Part shown: positions 8,842 to 15,988 of the stretch, one piece after another
Layout of the letters: each line of letters begins with the position of its first letter
Numbering within the stretch: the first letter of the stretch is position 1
Assembly: GCA_011959805.1 (NCBI GenBank)
Contig: BLMC01000029.1
Span: forward strand, 1 to 33,935
From: Lachnospiraceae bacterium
GTDB lineage: Bacteria; Bacillota; Clostridia; Lachnospirales; Lachnospiraceae
Direction of reading: 5' to 3'
Length of the DNA: 33,935 nucleotides
Made by a program: the position numbers and the translations under genes
The notes under the pieces: generated by a model
What the model saw: only the letters and a program-made list of their open reading frames with translations
The model's database searches: none
Told to the model about the DNA's origin: nothing

Positions 8842-10929
8842 ATGAATAGAGAAAAAGCAAGAAAACGTGCGGAGGAGTTAGTTTCTCAAATGACTTTAGA
8901 AGAAAAGGCATCGCAGTTGCGGTATAATGCACCTGCAATTTCCCGCTTGGGCATACCCGCCTACAACTGGTGGAATGAAGCGCTTCACGGTGTAGCAAGA
9001 GCTGGTCAGGCGACTGTGTTTCCACAGGCAATTGGTTTAGGGGCGGCTTTTGATGAGCAGCTTATACATGATGTTGCGGATGTGATTGCCAAGGAGGGGC
9101 GTGCAAAGTACAATGCATACGCTGCACAGGATGACAGGGATATTTATAAAGGATTGACCTTCTGGGCGCCTAATGTCAATATTTTCCGTGATCCTAGATG
9201 GGGGAGAGGCCATGAGACCTACGGCGAGGACCCTTGGTTAACTTCGAGAATGGGTGTGAATTTTGTGCAGGGATTGCAGGGAGATGGACCTGTTATGAAA
9301 GCTGCTGCATGTGCAAAGCATTTTGCTGTACATTCAGGGCCGGAGGCGCTTCGTCATGAATTTGATGCTGAGGCAACACCAAAGGATATGGAAGAAACAT
9401 ACTTCCCCGCGTTTGAGGCGCTGGTGAAGGAGGCCGGTGTAGAGGCAGTGATGGGGGCATACAATCGGACAAACGGTGAACCCTGCTGCGGAAGTAAGAC
9501 TTTGATACAAGATATTCTTCGAGAAAAATGGGGCTTCGAGGGACACTTTGTATCAGACTGTTGGGCAATTAAGGATTTTCATGTGAATCATAAGGTGACA
9601 AGCACTGCGCAGGAATCTGCCGCAATGGCGCTAAATGCAGGATGCGATGTGAACTGTGGTGTTACTTATCTTCATCTTTTAACAGCATACCAACAAGGAC
9701 TTGTCACAGAAGATGCAATTACACAGGCGGCGGTTCGACTTTTTACAGCGCGCTATATGCTTGGATTGTTTGACGGAAGTGATTATGATCAGATTCCATA
9801 TGAGTGTGTGGAGTGCAAAGAACACCTCGCTTTGTCACAGAAGGCTGCGGAAGAAAGTTTTGTACTACTTAAGAATGATGGAATTCTTCCGCTGAAAAAG
9901 AATGCGATTCAAACAATTGGCGTGATTGGTCCCAATGCGGACAGTCGCGCGGCACTGATTGGCAATTATCATGGCACAGCGACAGAGTATGTCACAATTT
10001 TGGATGGCGTACGTCAGTATGTAGGCGATAGTGTTAGAATTTTATATTCTGTAGGTGCGGAACTGTATCGAGATAGAACAGAGGGACTTGGATACCAGTA
10101 TGATAGAATTTCCGAGGCAAAGATTGTCGCACAACACAGTGATGTGGTGATTTTATGTGTAGGATTAGATGAGACTCTTGAAGGAGAAGAAGGGGATGCG
10201 GGAAACAGTTATGCTTCCGGTGACAAGACATCATTGAAATTGCCAGATTCTCAGATTGCACTGATGGAAGCAATCGCTCAATGCGGTAAGCCAGTAGTAT
10301 TATGTTTGTGTGCTGGAAGTGATATTGACATGAGTTATGCAAGTGAGCACTTTAATGCAGTAGTACAACTTTGGTATCCCGGTGCACAAGGAGGCAAGGC
10401 AGCAGCAAGAATGCTTTTTGGTGAGGTATCGGCTTTTGGCAAACTTCCAGTTACATTTTATAATACCTTGGAGGAGCTTCCAGAATTTACGGACTATTCC
10501 ATGAAAGGTAGAACTTACCGCTATATGGAGAACGAAGCACAGTATCCATTTGGGTATGGATTAAATTATGGTGAGACTGTTCTAAAAGAAGCAGTTTATC
10601 AGGAAGGAATGGTTACAGCAGTTGTCGAGAATCAAGGAACGGTTGATACAGATGAGGTGGTGCAGGTATATATCAAATCTGAGACATCTACCGATGCATC
10701 TCGCAATCCGCAGTTGTGCGCGTTCAAAAGGATTTTTGTCAAAGCAGGAGAGACAGTCAAAACAGAACTTCCAATAGTATCTCGTGCATTTACGGTGGTC
10801 AATCAACAGGGAGAGCGGTATACTCCGGGCGGACAATATCAATTATATGTGGGCTTTGGTCAGCCAGATGCGCGGACAGAGATGTTGACAGGCAAAAAGT
10901 CAATTGTGATTACAATAGCGCTATCATAA
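8842..10929 (+). CDS. GH3 beta-xylosidase / beta-glucosidase
   Basis: The 695-aa protein hydrolyses terminal beta-linked xylose or glucose from oligosaccharides. It has no signal peptide, so it is intracellular. The N-terminal TIM-barrel domain (about 1-310) shows DPRWGRGHETYGEDP, KHFAVHSGPE (Lys159-His160) and the nucleophile Asp239 in GHFVSDCWAI. The alpha/beta sandwich domain (about 330-560) holds DETLEGEEGD (443-452), where the GH3 acid/base glutamate is expected. A C-terminal fibronectin-III-like domain (EVVQVYIK to YQLYVGFG) completes the usual architecture. The NWWNEALHGVARAG motif is typical of the xylosidase branch. It ends the GH67-transporter operon and has AGGAGG 11 nt before the ATG. 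The exact sugar preference (xylose or glucose) is not certain from sequence. Confidence 0.93.
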   Translation: MNREKARKRAEELVSQMTLEEKASQLRYNAPAISRLGIPAYNWWNEALHGVARAGQATVFPQAIGLGAAFDEQLIHDVADVIAKEGRAKYNAYAAQDDRDIYKGLTFWAPNVNIFRDPRWGRGHETYGEDPWLTSRMGVNFVQGLQGDGPVMKAAACAKHFAVHSGPEALRHEFDAEATPKDMEETYFPAFEALVKEAGVEAVMGAYNRTNGEPCCGSKTLIQDILREKWGFEGHFVSDCWAIKDFHVNHKVTSTAQESAAMALNAGCDVNCGVTYLHLLTAYQQGLVTEDAITQAAVRLFTARYMLGLFDGSDYDQIPYECVECKEHLALSQKAAEESFVLLKNDGILPLKKNAIQTIGVIGPNADSRAALIGNYHGTATEYVTILDGVRQYVGDSVRILYSVGAELYRDRTEGLGYQYDRISEAKIVAQHSDVVILCVGLDETLEGEEGDAGNSYASGDKTSLKLPDSQIALMEAIAQCGKPVVLCLCAGSDIDMSYASEHFNAVVQLWYPGAQGGKAAARMLFGEVSAFGKLPVTFYNTLEELPEFTDYSMKGRTYRYMENEAQYPFGYGLNYGETVLKEAVYQEGMVTAVVENQGTVDTDEVVQVYIKSETSTDASRNPQLCAFKRIFVKAGETVKTELPIVSRAFTVVNQQGERYTPGGQYQLYVGFGQPDARTEMLTGKKSIVITIALS

Positions 10930-10953
10930 AAATTTGGTAATGCTAGAATTTAT

Positions 10954-11012
10954 TTCCCGAATTTTCTAAATACAATCGTTTTTCAATGTATTTGGAAAAT
11001 TCGGGAATTTTT
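10954..11012 (+). terminator. Rho-independent terminator of the xylan operon
   Basis: A 21-nt left arm (10954-10974, TTCCCGAATTTTC then TAAATACA) pairs with 10987-11007 with only one G-U wobble, around a 12-nt loop, followed by TTTTT. It is by far the longest stem in the window and ends the GH67-to-GH3 operon. Confidence 0.9.
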
Positions 11013-11085
11013 GTGATACAGGTATTTGGGTCTTGATTTCCTTCACTTTTGTTGGCAAGCAAACAAAATTAAAAGCGTTTGTTAA

Positions 11086-11114
11086 TTGATCATTTCTATA
11101 GAATATGATATTCT
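11086..11114 (+). promoter_or_regulatory. Sigma-A promoter for the lipoprotein hydrolase
   Basis: TTGATC (11086-11091), 17-nt spacer, TATTCT (11109-11114). It places the transcript start near 11121, just before the GGAGGG ribosome site at 11131, and supports the ATG at 11146. The AT-rich stretch TAAAAGCGTTTGTTAA (11070-11085) just upstream weakly resembles a LacI/CcpA-type operator centred on CG; I rate that as uncertain. Confidence 0.55.
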
Positions 11115-11145
11115 TATAAACAAAAGTAAAGGAGGGAAATATAAT

Positions 11146-12597
11146 ATGAAGCGCAAATTTAGTAAAATTGTATTGACTGTTATTATAACAACCGTAATGT
11201 GTCTATCTACCGCTTGTTCTGTAGTGAAAATAACAGAAAATGTAATGAACAGTTCAAAAAAAGGCACTGACGAGAAAGAAGCAGTTGAGACACAAAGCTT
11301 TGCGGATGCGCACGATGCTTTTACAACAACACTTGCCAGAGAAGACAATGATGACGACGACATTCCAGCGCCGCCAGAGGGAGTGTTTGACTTGGTGCAT
11401 TATTCCTCAAAAGTAGGAGATTTGGCAGCTTATGTGTCCAGTGATCCTGGTGATGGGCAAAAGCATCCAATGATAATTTGGGTGGTAGGTGGCTGGGGAA
11501 ATGGTATTGACGATTTTCCGTGGTGCTATCCTGAGTGGGATAATGACCAGACAGGTTCTGCGTTTTGGCAGGCGGGCGTCCTTACAATGTATCCGTCATT
11601 TCGGGGAGGAAATGGAAATCCTGGCAATTATGAAACGCTCTTTGGAGAGGTAGATGATATTGTATCAGCATATGAATATGCGGCGTCACTTCCTTATGTT
11701 GATTCCAACCGCATCTATCTAGGAGGACATAGTACAGGAGGGACTCGTGCTCTTTTGGCTTCAGAGTACACTGACAAGTTTCGGGCAGTTTTTGCCTTTG
11801 GCGTAGTGGACAAGATTGAATATCACAATAATAGTCAGTTTACTTTTGATACGAACAACAAGGAAGAATACAAGATGCGCTCTCCAATTTACTGGTTGGA
11901 CAGTGTAAAGTCTCCTACCTTTTTAATAGAAGGAAGTGATGGAAATTCTGCAAATCTAAAGAATATTCAAAAAACCTCAACGAATGAGAATATTCATTGT
12001 TATGTGATTGACGGTGCAGATCATTTTTCTGTGCTTGCACCACTCACAAGAGTTGTAGCGCAAAAGATTATTCAAGATACAGGAACAGAACCCAATATTT
12101 CTATTACACAGGAAGAACTTGATACAGCGATGGATTCTGAGCCAGAAATTCCAATGCCAGTGATGGAGCAGCATACAATTGAGGAGTTAGGAATGAACAT
12201 TTCGTATCCATATCTGTGGAACTTGGAAGATGTATCCGAGGAGGGGAATCCTTCTTATATGCTATATTCTCGATATGAGGACAATAATATTTGGGATATG
12301 TCTATCTTGCGACTTAATTTGTTTACACCAGAAAGTGGATTGGATTTGCAGATTGTGAAAGAGACACTTGAGAGTGATGGATATGATATTCGTGATACAA
12401 CCATCAATGAATTGCCCGGAGTAAGGGCGGTTGGACAGATGATAAATAACGATGGAACTGTTTTTAATAATGACTTTGTAGTAGTGCAGAAAGAGGATGC
12501 GATTGTCACATTTGATTTCCTGATTTACGAAGATTTTGGTGAGGATGCAAATCCGCTATTTGATGCAATAATAGACAGCGTTTCATTCACACAATAA
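11146..12597 (+). CDS. Lipoprotein alpha/beta-hydrolase with C-terminal PsbP/DcrB-like domain
   Basis: The 483-aa product begins with a lipoprotein signal peptide (lipobox LSTAC, Cys24) and an acidic linker ending in EDNDDDDIP. The hydrolase domain (about 80-320) resembles dienelactone hydrolase/prolyl-oligopeptidase-type esterases: oxyanion-side IIWVVGGWGNG, nucleophile Ser196 in GGHSTGG, candidate Asp265 and His293 in GADHFS. A second domain (about 350-483, NISYPYLWNLEDV to FDAIIDSVSF) resembles PsbP/DcrB-type folds of surface lipoproteins. ATG 11146 is chosen because GGAGGG lies just before it and the promoter overlaps any earlier start. It is anchored outside the cell. Deacetylation of xylan fragments would suit the neighbourhood, but a peptidase or other esterase is equally possible from sequence alone. 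Confidence 0.78.
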   Translation: MKRKFSKIVLTVIITTVMCLSTACSVVKITENVMNSSKKGTDEKEAVETQSFADAHDAFTTTLAREDNDDDDIPAPPEGVFDLVHYSSKVGDLAAYVSSDPGDGQKHPMIIWVVGGWGNGIDDFPWCYPEWDNDQTGSAFWQAGVLTMYPSFRGGNGNPGNYETLFGEVDDIVSAYEYAASLPYVDSNRIYLGGHSTGGTRALLASEYTDKFRAVFAFGVVDKIEYHNNSQFTFDTNNKEEYKMRSPIYWLDSVKSPTFLIEGSDGNSANLKNIQKTSTNENIHCYVIDGADHFSVLAPLTRVVAQKIIQDTGTEPNISITQEELDTAMDSEPEIPMPVMEQHTIEELGMNISYPYLWNLEDVSEEGNPSYMLYSRYEDNNIWDMSILRLNLFTPESGLDLQIVKETLESDGYDIRDTTINELPGVRAVGQMINNDGTVFNNDFVVVQKEDAIVTFDFLIYEDFGEDANPLFDAIIDSVSFTQ

Positions 12598-12720
12598 AAA
12601 ATTTTGCATATAATGAATCTATTAGAGGCAGAATTCATTCCACATCGGATATAAGGTGCTATTTTCATCGTTATTTTCCCAAAACGTTTGGTTACGTCGT
12701 CCATTAAGGAGTGAAAATTG

Positions 12721-12756
12721 TGCGCCAAGATGCTTGTATTTGAGTATTTTGGCGCA
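12721..12756. terminator. Hairpin after the hydrolase gene, possible terminator
   Basis: TGCGCCAAGATGCT (12721-12734) pairs with AGTATTTTGGCGCA (12743-12756): 14 bp with two G-U wobbles and an 8-nt loop. The downstream TAATTAGATTGTTG is only weakly T-rich, so terminator function is likely but not certain. It lies 120 nt after the hydrolase stop. Confidence 0.5.
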
Positions 12757-12811
12757 TAATTAGATTGTTGTTTATTTCCAGAATTCGTATTCATTTCGAG
12801 TGAATTGACGG

Positions 12812-12840
12812 TTGCCACAAAGTAAATTTTCAGTTATAAT
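12812..12840 (+). promoter_or_regulatory. Sigma-A promoter for the MATE gene
   Basis: TTGCCA (12812-12817), 17-nt spacer, perfect TATAAT (12835-12840). The predicted start near 12847 gives a leader of about 240 nt before the MATE ATG, unusually long for an unregulated transcript. Confidence 0.6.
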
Positions 12841-12984
12841 CAATCCATACACGAATATTGATAACTATATAGAGAATTGTACTGAGAAAATAGGATGTGA
12901 AAACTAAGCTTTTTTCAGTATATAAAATATACAAAGTACAAGTGTACGATATAAGCCATTATAGGGTAAGGACTGTCCAAATTA

Positions 12985-13070
12985 ATGTCTGTGGAGATAG
13001 TTAGGCAAACCAAATGAGTTTGGCTCAAGATCGATGAAGCAGGAAACTTTAGACAAGGGGTAGTTTACAA
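12985..13070 (+). mobile_element. Remnant of an IS200/IS605-family right end (omega-RNA-like)
   Basis: The segment has, in order, a short hairpin CCAAATGAGTTTGG (13010-13023), the phrase CTCAAGATCGATGAAGCAGG (13024-13043), then CTTTAGACAAGGGGTAGTTTACA (13048-13070 in two parts: CTTTAGACAAGG, GGTAGTTTACA). From memory, this order is characteristic of the 3' end of tnpB-carrying IS605-type elements, the part transcribed as guide-RNA scaffold. In intact elements the final GACAAGGGG usually pairs with a preceding CCCCTTGTC-like arm; that arm is missing here. No tnpB or tnpA gene is present. I therefore read it as a decayed remnant, now lying in the MATE leader. It could instead be an unrelated structured leader. 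Confidence 0.42.
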
Positions 13071-13086
13071 AGACAGGGAGGTACAT

Positions 13087-14448
13087 ATGAAGACACAAGG
13101 CCGACTGATTTCTAATCAGATTACAGAGGGAGTTATCTGGAAGCAACTCCTTTTTTTCTTTTTTCCGATTCTGTTCGGCACTTTTTTTCAGCAACTTTAC
13201 AATACTACTGACGCGGTGATTGTGGGAAAATTTGTTGGAAAAGAGGCATTGGCAGCGGTAGGAGGACCGGCCGCAACTTTGATAAACTTGCTGATAGGAT
13301 TTTTTACAGGACTTTCTTCTGGTGCGACGGTCATTATTGCGCAGTATTACGGCGCTAAAAAAGAAGAGGATGTAAAGAAAACAGTGCACACTGCAATGGC
13401 GCTTTCGATTGCCGGCGGTGCTGTGATTATGGTGTTGGGGATTCTTTTTTCCGGGATAGCGCTTAGCGCGATGAACACGCCGGAGGAGATTCTTTCTTTA
13501 TCAGTGGTTTATATGCGCGTTTATTTTCTGGGCGTGATTCCTTCCCTTGTCTACAACATGGGTTCGGGGATTTTGAGAGCTGTTGGGGATTCCAAACGTC
13601 CGCTTTATTTTTTGATTTTGTCTTGCATTGCCAATATTATACTGGATATTTTATTTGTGACAGTGTTGAAAATGGGAGTGGTCGGCGTGGCTGTGGCGAC
13701 CGCACTGTCGCAGGTTATCAGCGCATTGATGGTGCTTGTGACTCTGATGCGAACACAAGATTCTTATCAGCTTTTTCTAAAGGAAATTCGTTTTTCACCG
13801 GTGCTTTTGCACAATATTATTCGCATTGGTCTGCCTGCAGGAATCCAATCAACAATGTACTCTGCTTCCAATCTGATTATTCAGTCGAGCATCAATGCTT
13901 TTGGAACGGACACAATTGCGGCTTGGACAGCCTACGGCAAAGTCGATGGAATTTTCTGGATGATTATGGGAGCTTACGGGGTATCGATCACAACTTTTGC
14001 TGGACAGAATTTTGGCGCGGGAAAATACGACCGCATTAAGAAAAGTGTGCGTATCTGTTTGGGTATGGCAGCACTAACCAGTATCCTTTTGAGTGTTATT
14101 GTACTTGCAGGCGGGCGCGTTTTCTTTGGATTATTTACGGATGACCCAGGCGTGGTGTCAATAGGACTGGGCATGATGCGCGTGATTTCGCCAAGTTATA
14201 TTACTTATATTTGTATTGAGATTCTCGGTGGCACAACACGCGGTTGCGGTGATGCCATTCCACCAATGCTGATGACTTGTGTCGGTATCTGTGTGTTACG
14301 CATTTTTTGGATATTGGCGGTGGTTCCATTGCGGCCAGAAGTCTCTACAGTCGCATTTAGTTATCCGCTTACTTGGTCGGTTACCTCATTGCTATTTATC
14401 GTCTATTATCTAAAGGGTGGCTGGTTAAAACGCTGTCGCGGGCTATGA
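13087..14448 (+). CDS. MATE family multidrug/cation efflux transporter
   Basis: The 453-aa membrane protein has about 12 predicted helices in two related halves. The MATE/NorM pattern is clear: FFPILFGTFFQQLYNTTDAV at the start, AVGGPAATLINLLIGFFTGLS, then in the second half IRIGLPAGIQSTMYSASNLI and YGVSITTFAGQNFGAG. It probably exports small cationic or hydrophobic compounds using a Na+ or H+ gradient (family knowledge); the substrate is unknown. Length is normal. The ATG follows GGGAGG by 5 nt. It is transcribed from its own promoter with a long leader. Its last 6 bp overlap the convergent gene on the minus strand. Confidence 0.93.
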   Translation: MKTQGRLISNQITEGVIWKQLLFFFFPILFGTFFQQLYNTTDAVIVGKFVGKEALAAVGGPAATLINLLIGFFTGLSSGATVIIAQYYGAKKEEDVKKTVHTAMALSIAGGAVIMVLGILFSGIALSAMNTPEEILSLSVVYMRVYFLGVIPSLVYNMGSGILRAVGDSKRPLYFLILSCIANIILDILFVTVLKMGVVGVAVATALSQVISALMVLVTLMRTQDSYQLFLKEIRFSPVLLHNIIRIGLPAGIQSTMYSASNLIIQSSINAFGTDTIAAWTAYGKVDGIFWMIMGAYGVSITTFAGQNFGAGKYDRIKKSVRICLGMAALTSILLSVIVLAGGRVFFGLFTDDPGVVSIGLGMMRVISPSYITYICIEILGGTTRGCGDAIPPMLMTCVGICVLRIFWILAVVPLRPEVSTVAFSYPLTWSVTSLLFIVYYLKGGWLKRCRGL

Positions 14449-15663
14449 AGGGTGTGATTGTGGTGTACTTTCTAAGAAAATGCTTTGATGAGCCATTTTT
14501 TCAAAATTATAGTCATATTTTTCTCTTGCGCGAGCAAACTCTTTTCCATAGAGGTCTGCTTTTTGTTCCATATAGCGGCTTAGTGCCAATGTAAAAACAA
14601 ATCCTGTGTTTTCTGGGTCTAGTTGTGGAATAGAGAGCTTGACCTTTTGGACACCTTTTTGGTGAAGCAGAATAAAATAACACCACCATGCCAAGAAATT
14701 GTATGTATTTTCAATTGTATTTGCGGCGGGTTCATTATTAAGGTCAAGCTGTGTTATTTCAAGATCATTTTCTAAACCATCAAAATTTCCTTCCAAAGCG
14801 TTAAATAACCGTTCTAATGTATAAGGATTTTTATTCCACCGCGCTTCGCGTGGCAGTTTCACCCAGTAAGTATCATAAAAATACCAGAATAGTTCAATCT
14901 TTCCTAAATGCACACAGTCCGCTAATACAGTGGAATACATTTTCTGTGGTTCCGATGCGTTGCAAACACGATAACACCAATGAAAACGTTTTGGAATATT
15001 CCTATGAATGAAATTGAGCATTAGTTCTTCTGCCTGCTCCTTTTGGTCGGTGTGTAGCAGATAAAATAAATATGCAAAATGATTGCATACATAACAGCGA
15101 TTGGGGTTGCCGCTGTATTTTAGGAAACTTTTCGCTGCTTTTTCTGCGCGCTTGGTGTCACGGTAGAGCAAAGCTAGATATAATTCTGAAATATAATATA
15201 AATCAATATCTATATTATATTTAAACACAAGTTTGGAATAATTTTGCATAAAAAGTTCCATTTTGCAATCATCAATCGGGGCATACCAAGAATAAGTATG
15301 ATAAATTTCATCATAGATAAAAATAAGAATACTGCACATTTTGGCATCTGGATTGGCTATGCCATCAAGATAAGATTGACTGTCTTTGTAGTATAGTTCT
15401 GCATATTTTACAATTTCTCGATAGTTGCAGTTGTATCTGTCTAAAGACATTAAGTAGTACATTGTGTAGAAATACAGATACCATTCTTCTGCTTGCCTGG
15501 CAAGCAGAAGAATTTTTTTAAATATACCAGAAAAAACAGAATAATTTAATGTATGCATATCTGCATCTGCGTTCTCTCTGGTGGATTCTCTTACTCTGCG
15601 CACCAATGCAGCAAGTTTATTTGATTTTAGTGCGTCTATATCAATCATTCCATATAATGCCAT
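14443..15663 (-). CDS. Unrecognised helical-repeat (TPR-like) protein
   Basis: I do not recognise a named family. The 406-aa protein is soluble, without signal peptide or membrane helices, and rich in amphipathic helices with Tyr, Leu and Ala. Patterns such as ELYLALLYRDTKRAEKAAKSFLKY and HTDQKEQAEELMLNF look like tetratricopeptide-type repeats (each written here only in part). This suggests a protein-binding scaffold. The start at 15663 is chosen because AGGAG lies 8 nt upstream; an in-frame ATG at 15780 lies inside its likely promoter. It stands alone, convergent with the MATE gene and divergent from the type III restriction genes. A link to either neighbour is not supported. Confidence 0.75.
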   Translation of the reverse strand: MALYGMIDIDALKSNKLAALVRRVRESTRENADADMHTLNYSVFSGIFKKILLLARQAEEWYLYFYTMYYLMSLDRYNCNYREIVKYAELYYKDSQSYLDGIANPDAKMCSILIFIYDEIYHTYSWYAPIDDCKMELFMQNYSKLVFKYNIDIDLYYISELYLALLYRDTKRAEKAAKSFLKYSGNPNRCYVCNHFAYLFYLLHTDQKEQAEELMLNFIHRNIPKRFHWCYRVCNASEPQKMYSTVLADCVHLGKIELFWYFYDTYWVKLPREARWNKNPYTLERLFNALEGNFDGLENDLEITQLDLNNEPAANTIENTYNFLAWWCYFILLHQKGVQKVKLSIPQLDPENTGFVFTLALSRYMEQKADLYGKEFARAREKYDYNFEKMAHQSIFLESTPQSHPS

Positions 15664-15751
15664 ATTGTAATCTCCTAGATGTTGTTTCTCTATTTTGATA
15701 TTTATTTGCCAATAAAAGTAGTGTAATTTATGTGTAAAATTAATTATAGCT

Positions 15752-15780
15752 ATTGTATCATGGTTGTTATGGCCGAACAA
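15752..15780 (-). promoter_or_regulatory. Sigma-A promoter for the helical-repeat gene
   Basis: Read on the minus strand: TTGTTC (15780-15775), 17-nt spacer, TACAAT (15757-15752). The start site would fall near 15745, giving a leader of about 80 nt, and supports the downstream start codon at 15663. Confidence 0.5.
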
Positions 15781-15903
15781 GTGCTATCATCAAAATCAAT
15801 GTAATCTCACAAATTGTCGTCAAAGAATAAAAAGTTTCCAAAAGCTTAAACCCTCACATAGATAATTTGTTACTTTTGTAATTGTAGATAGAACAAATGT
15901 TTC

Positions 15904-15932
15904 TTGTGAAACGAAGATGCAAAGGGTATAAT
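15904..15932 (+). promoter_or_regulatory. Sigma-A promoter for the type III R-M operon
   Basis: TTGTGA (15904-15909), 17-nt spacer, perfect TATAAT (15927-15932). Transcription would begin near 15939, only about 8 nt before the GTG at 15947, so that codon is an unlikely start; the ATG at 15989 with AAAGGG upstream fits better. Confidence 0.65.
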
Positions 15933-15988
15933 AATATTTAGAAAGAGTGGAAACGGTTGCGATGGGAATGTATGAAAGGGTTATGATA

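Larger units (their letters stand above)
12598..13086. other. Intergenic region before the MATE gene
   Basis: About 490 bp with no protein gene that I can support. It contains a 14-bp hairpin, a well-formed promoter and a 240-nt leader that includes a sequence like the right end of an IS200/IS605 element; each is listed separately. A small palindrome GTACA-AG-TGTAC lies at about 12936-12947. Confidence 0.5.
15664..15988. other. Divergent promoter region between helical-repeat gene and mod
   Basis: About 320 bp, with one promoter on each strand (listed separately) and AT-rich spacer between them. Nothing else is recognised. Confidence 0.5.

Noticed and set aside
12598..13086. Known riboswitch class before the MATE gene
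   Set aside because: I could not match the leader to guanidine, preQ1, purine or other conserved cores; the IS605-end resemblance is stronger.
12982..13389. 135-codon minus-strand frame across the MATE start
   Set aside because: Antisense to conserved MATE sequence and to the leader; no ribosome site or recognisable domain.
13623..14039. 138-codon plus-strand frame inside the MATE gene
   Set aside because: Out-of-frame shadow of the transporter; composition rich in Ser, Cys and Trp and no family match.
15947..15988. GTG start for mod, 14 codons upstream
   Set aside because: It would lie about 8 nt from the predicted transcript start with no good ribosome site.
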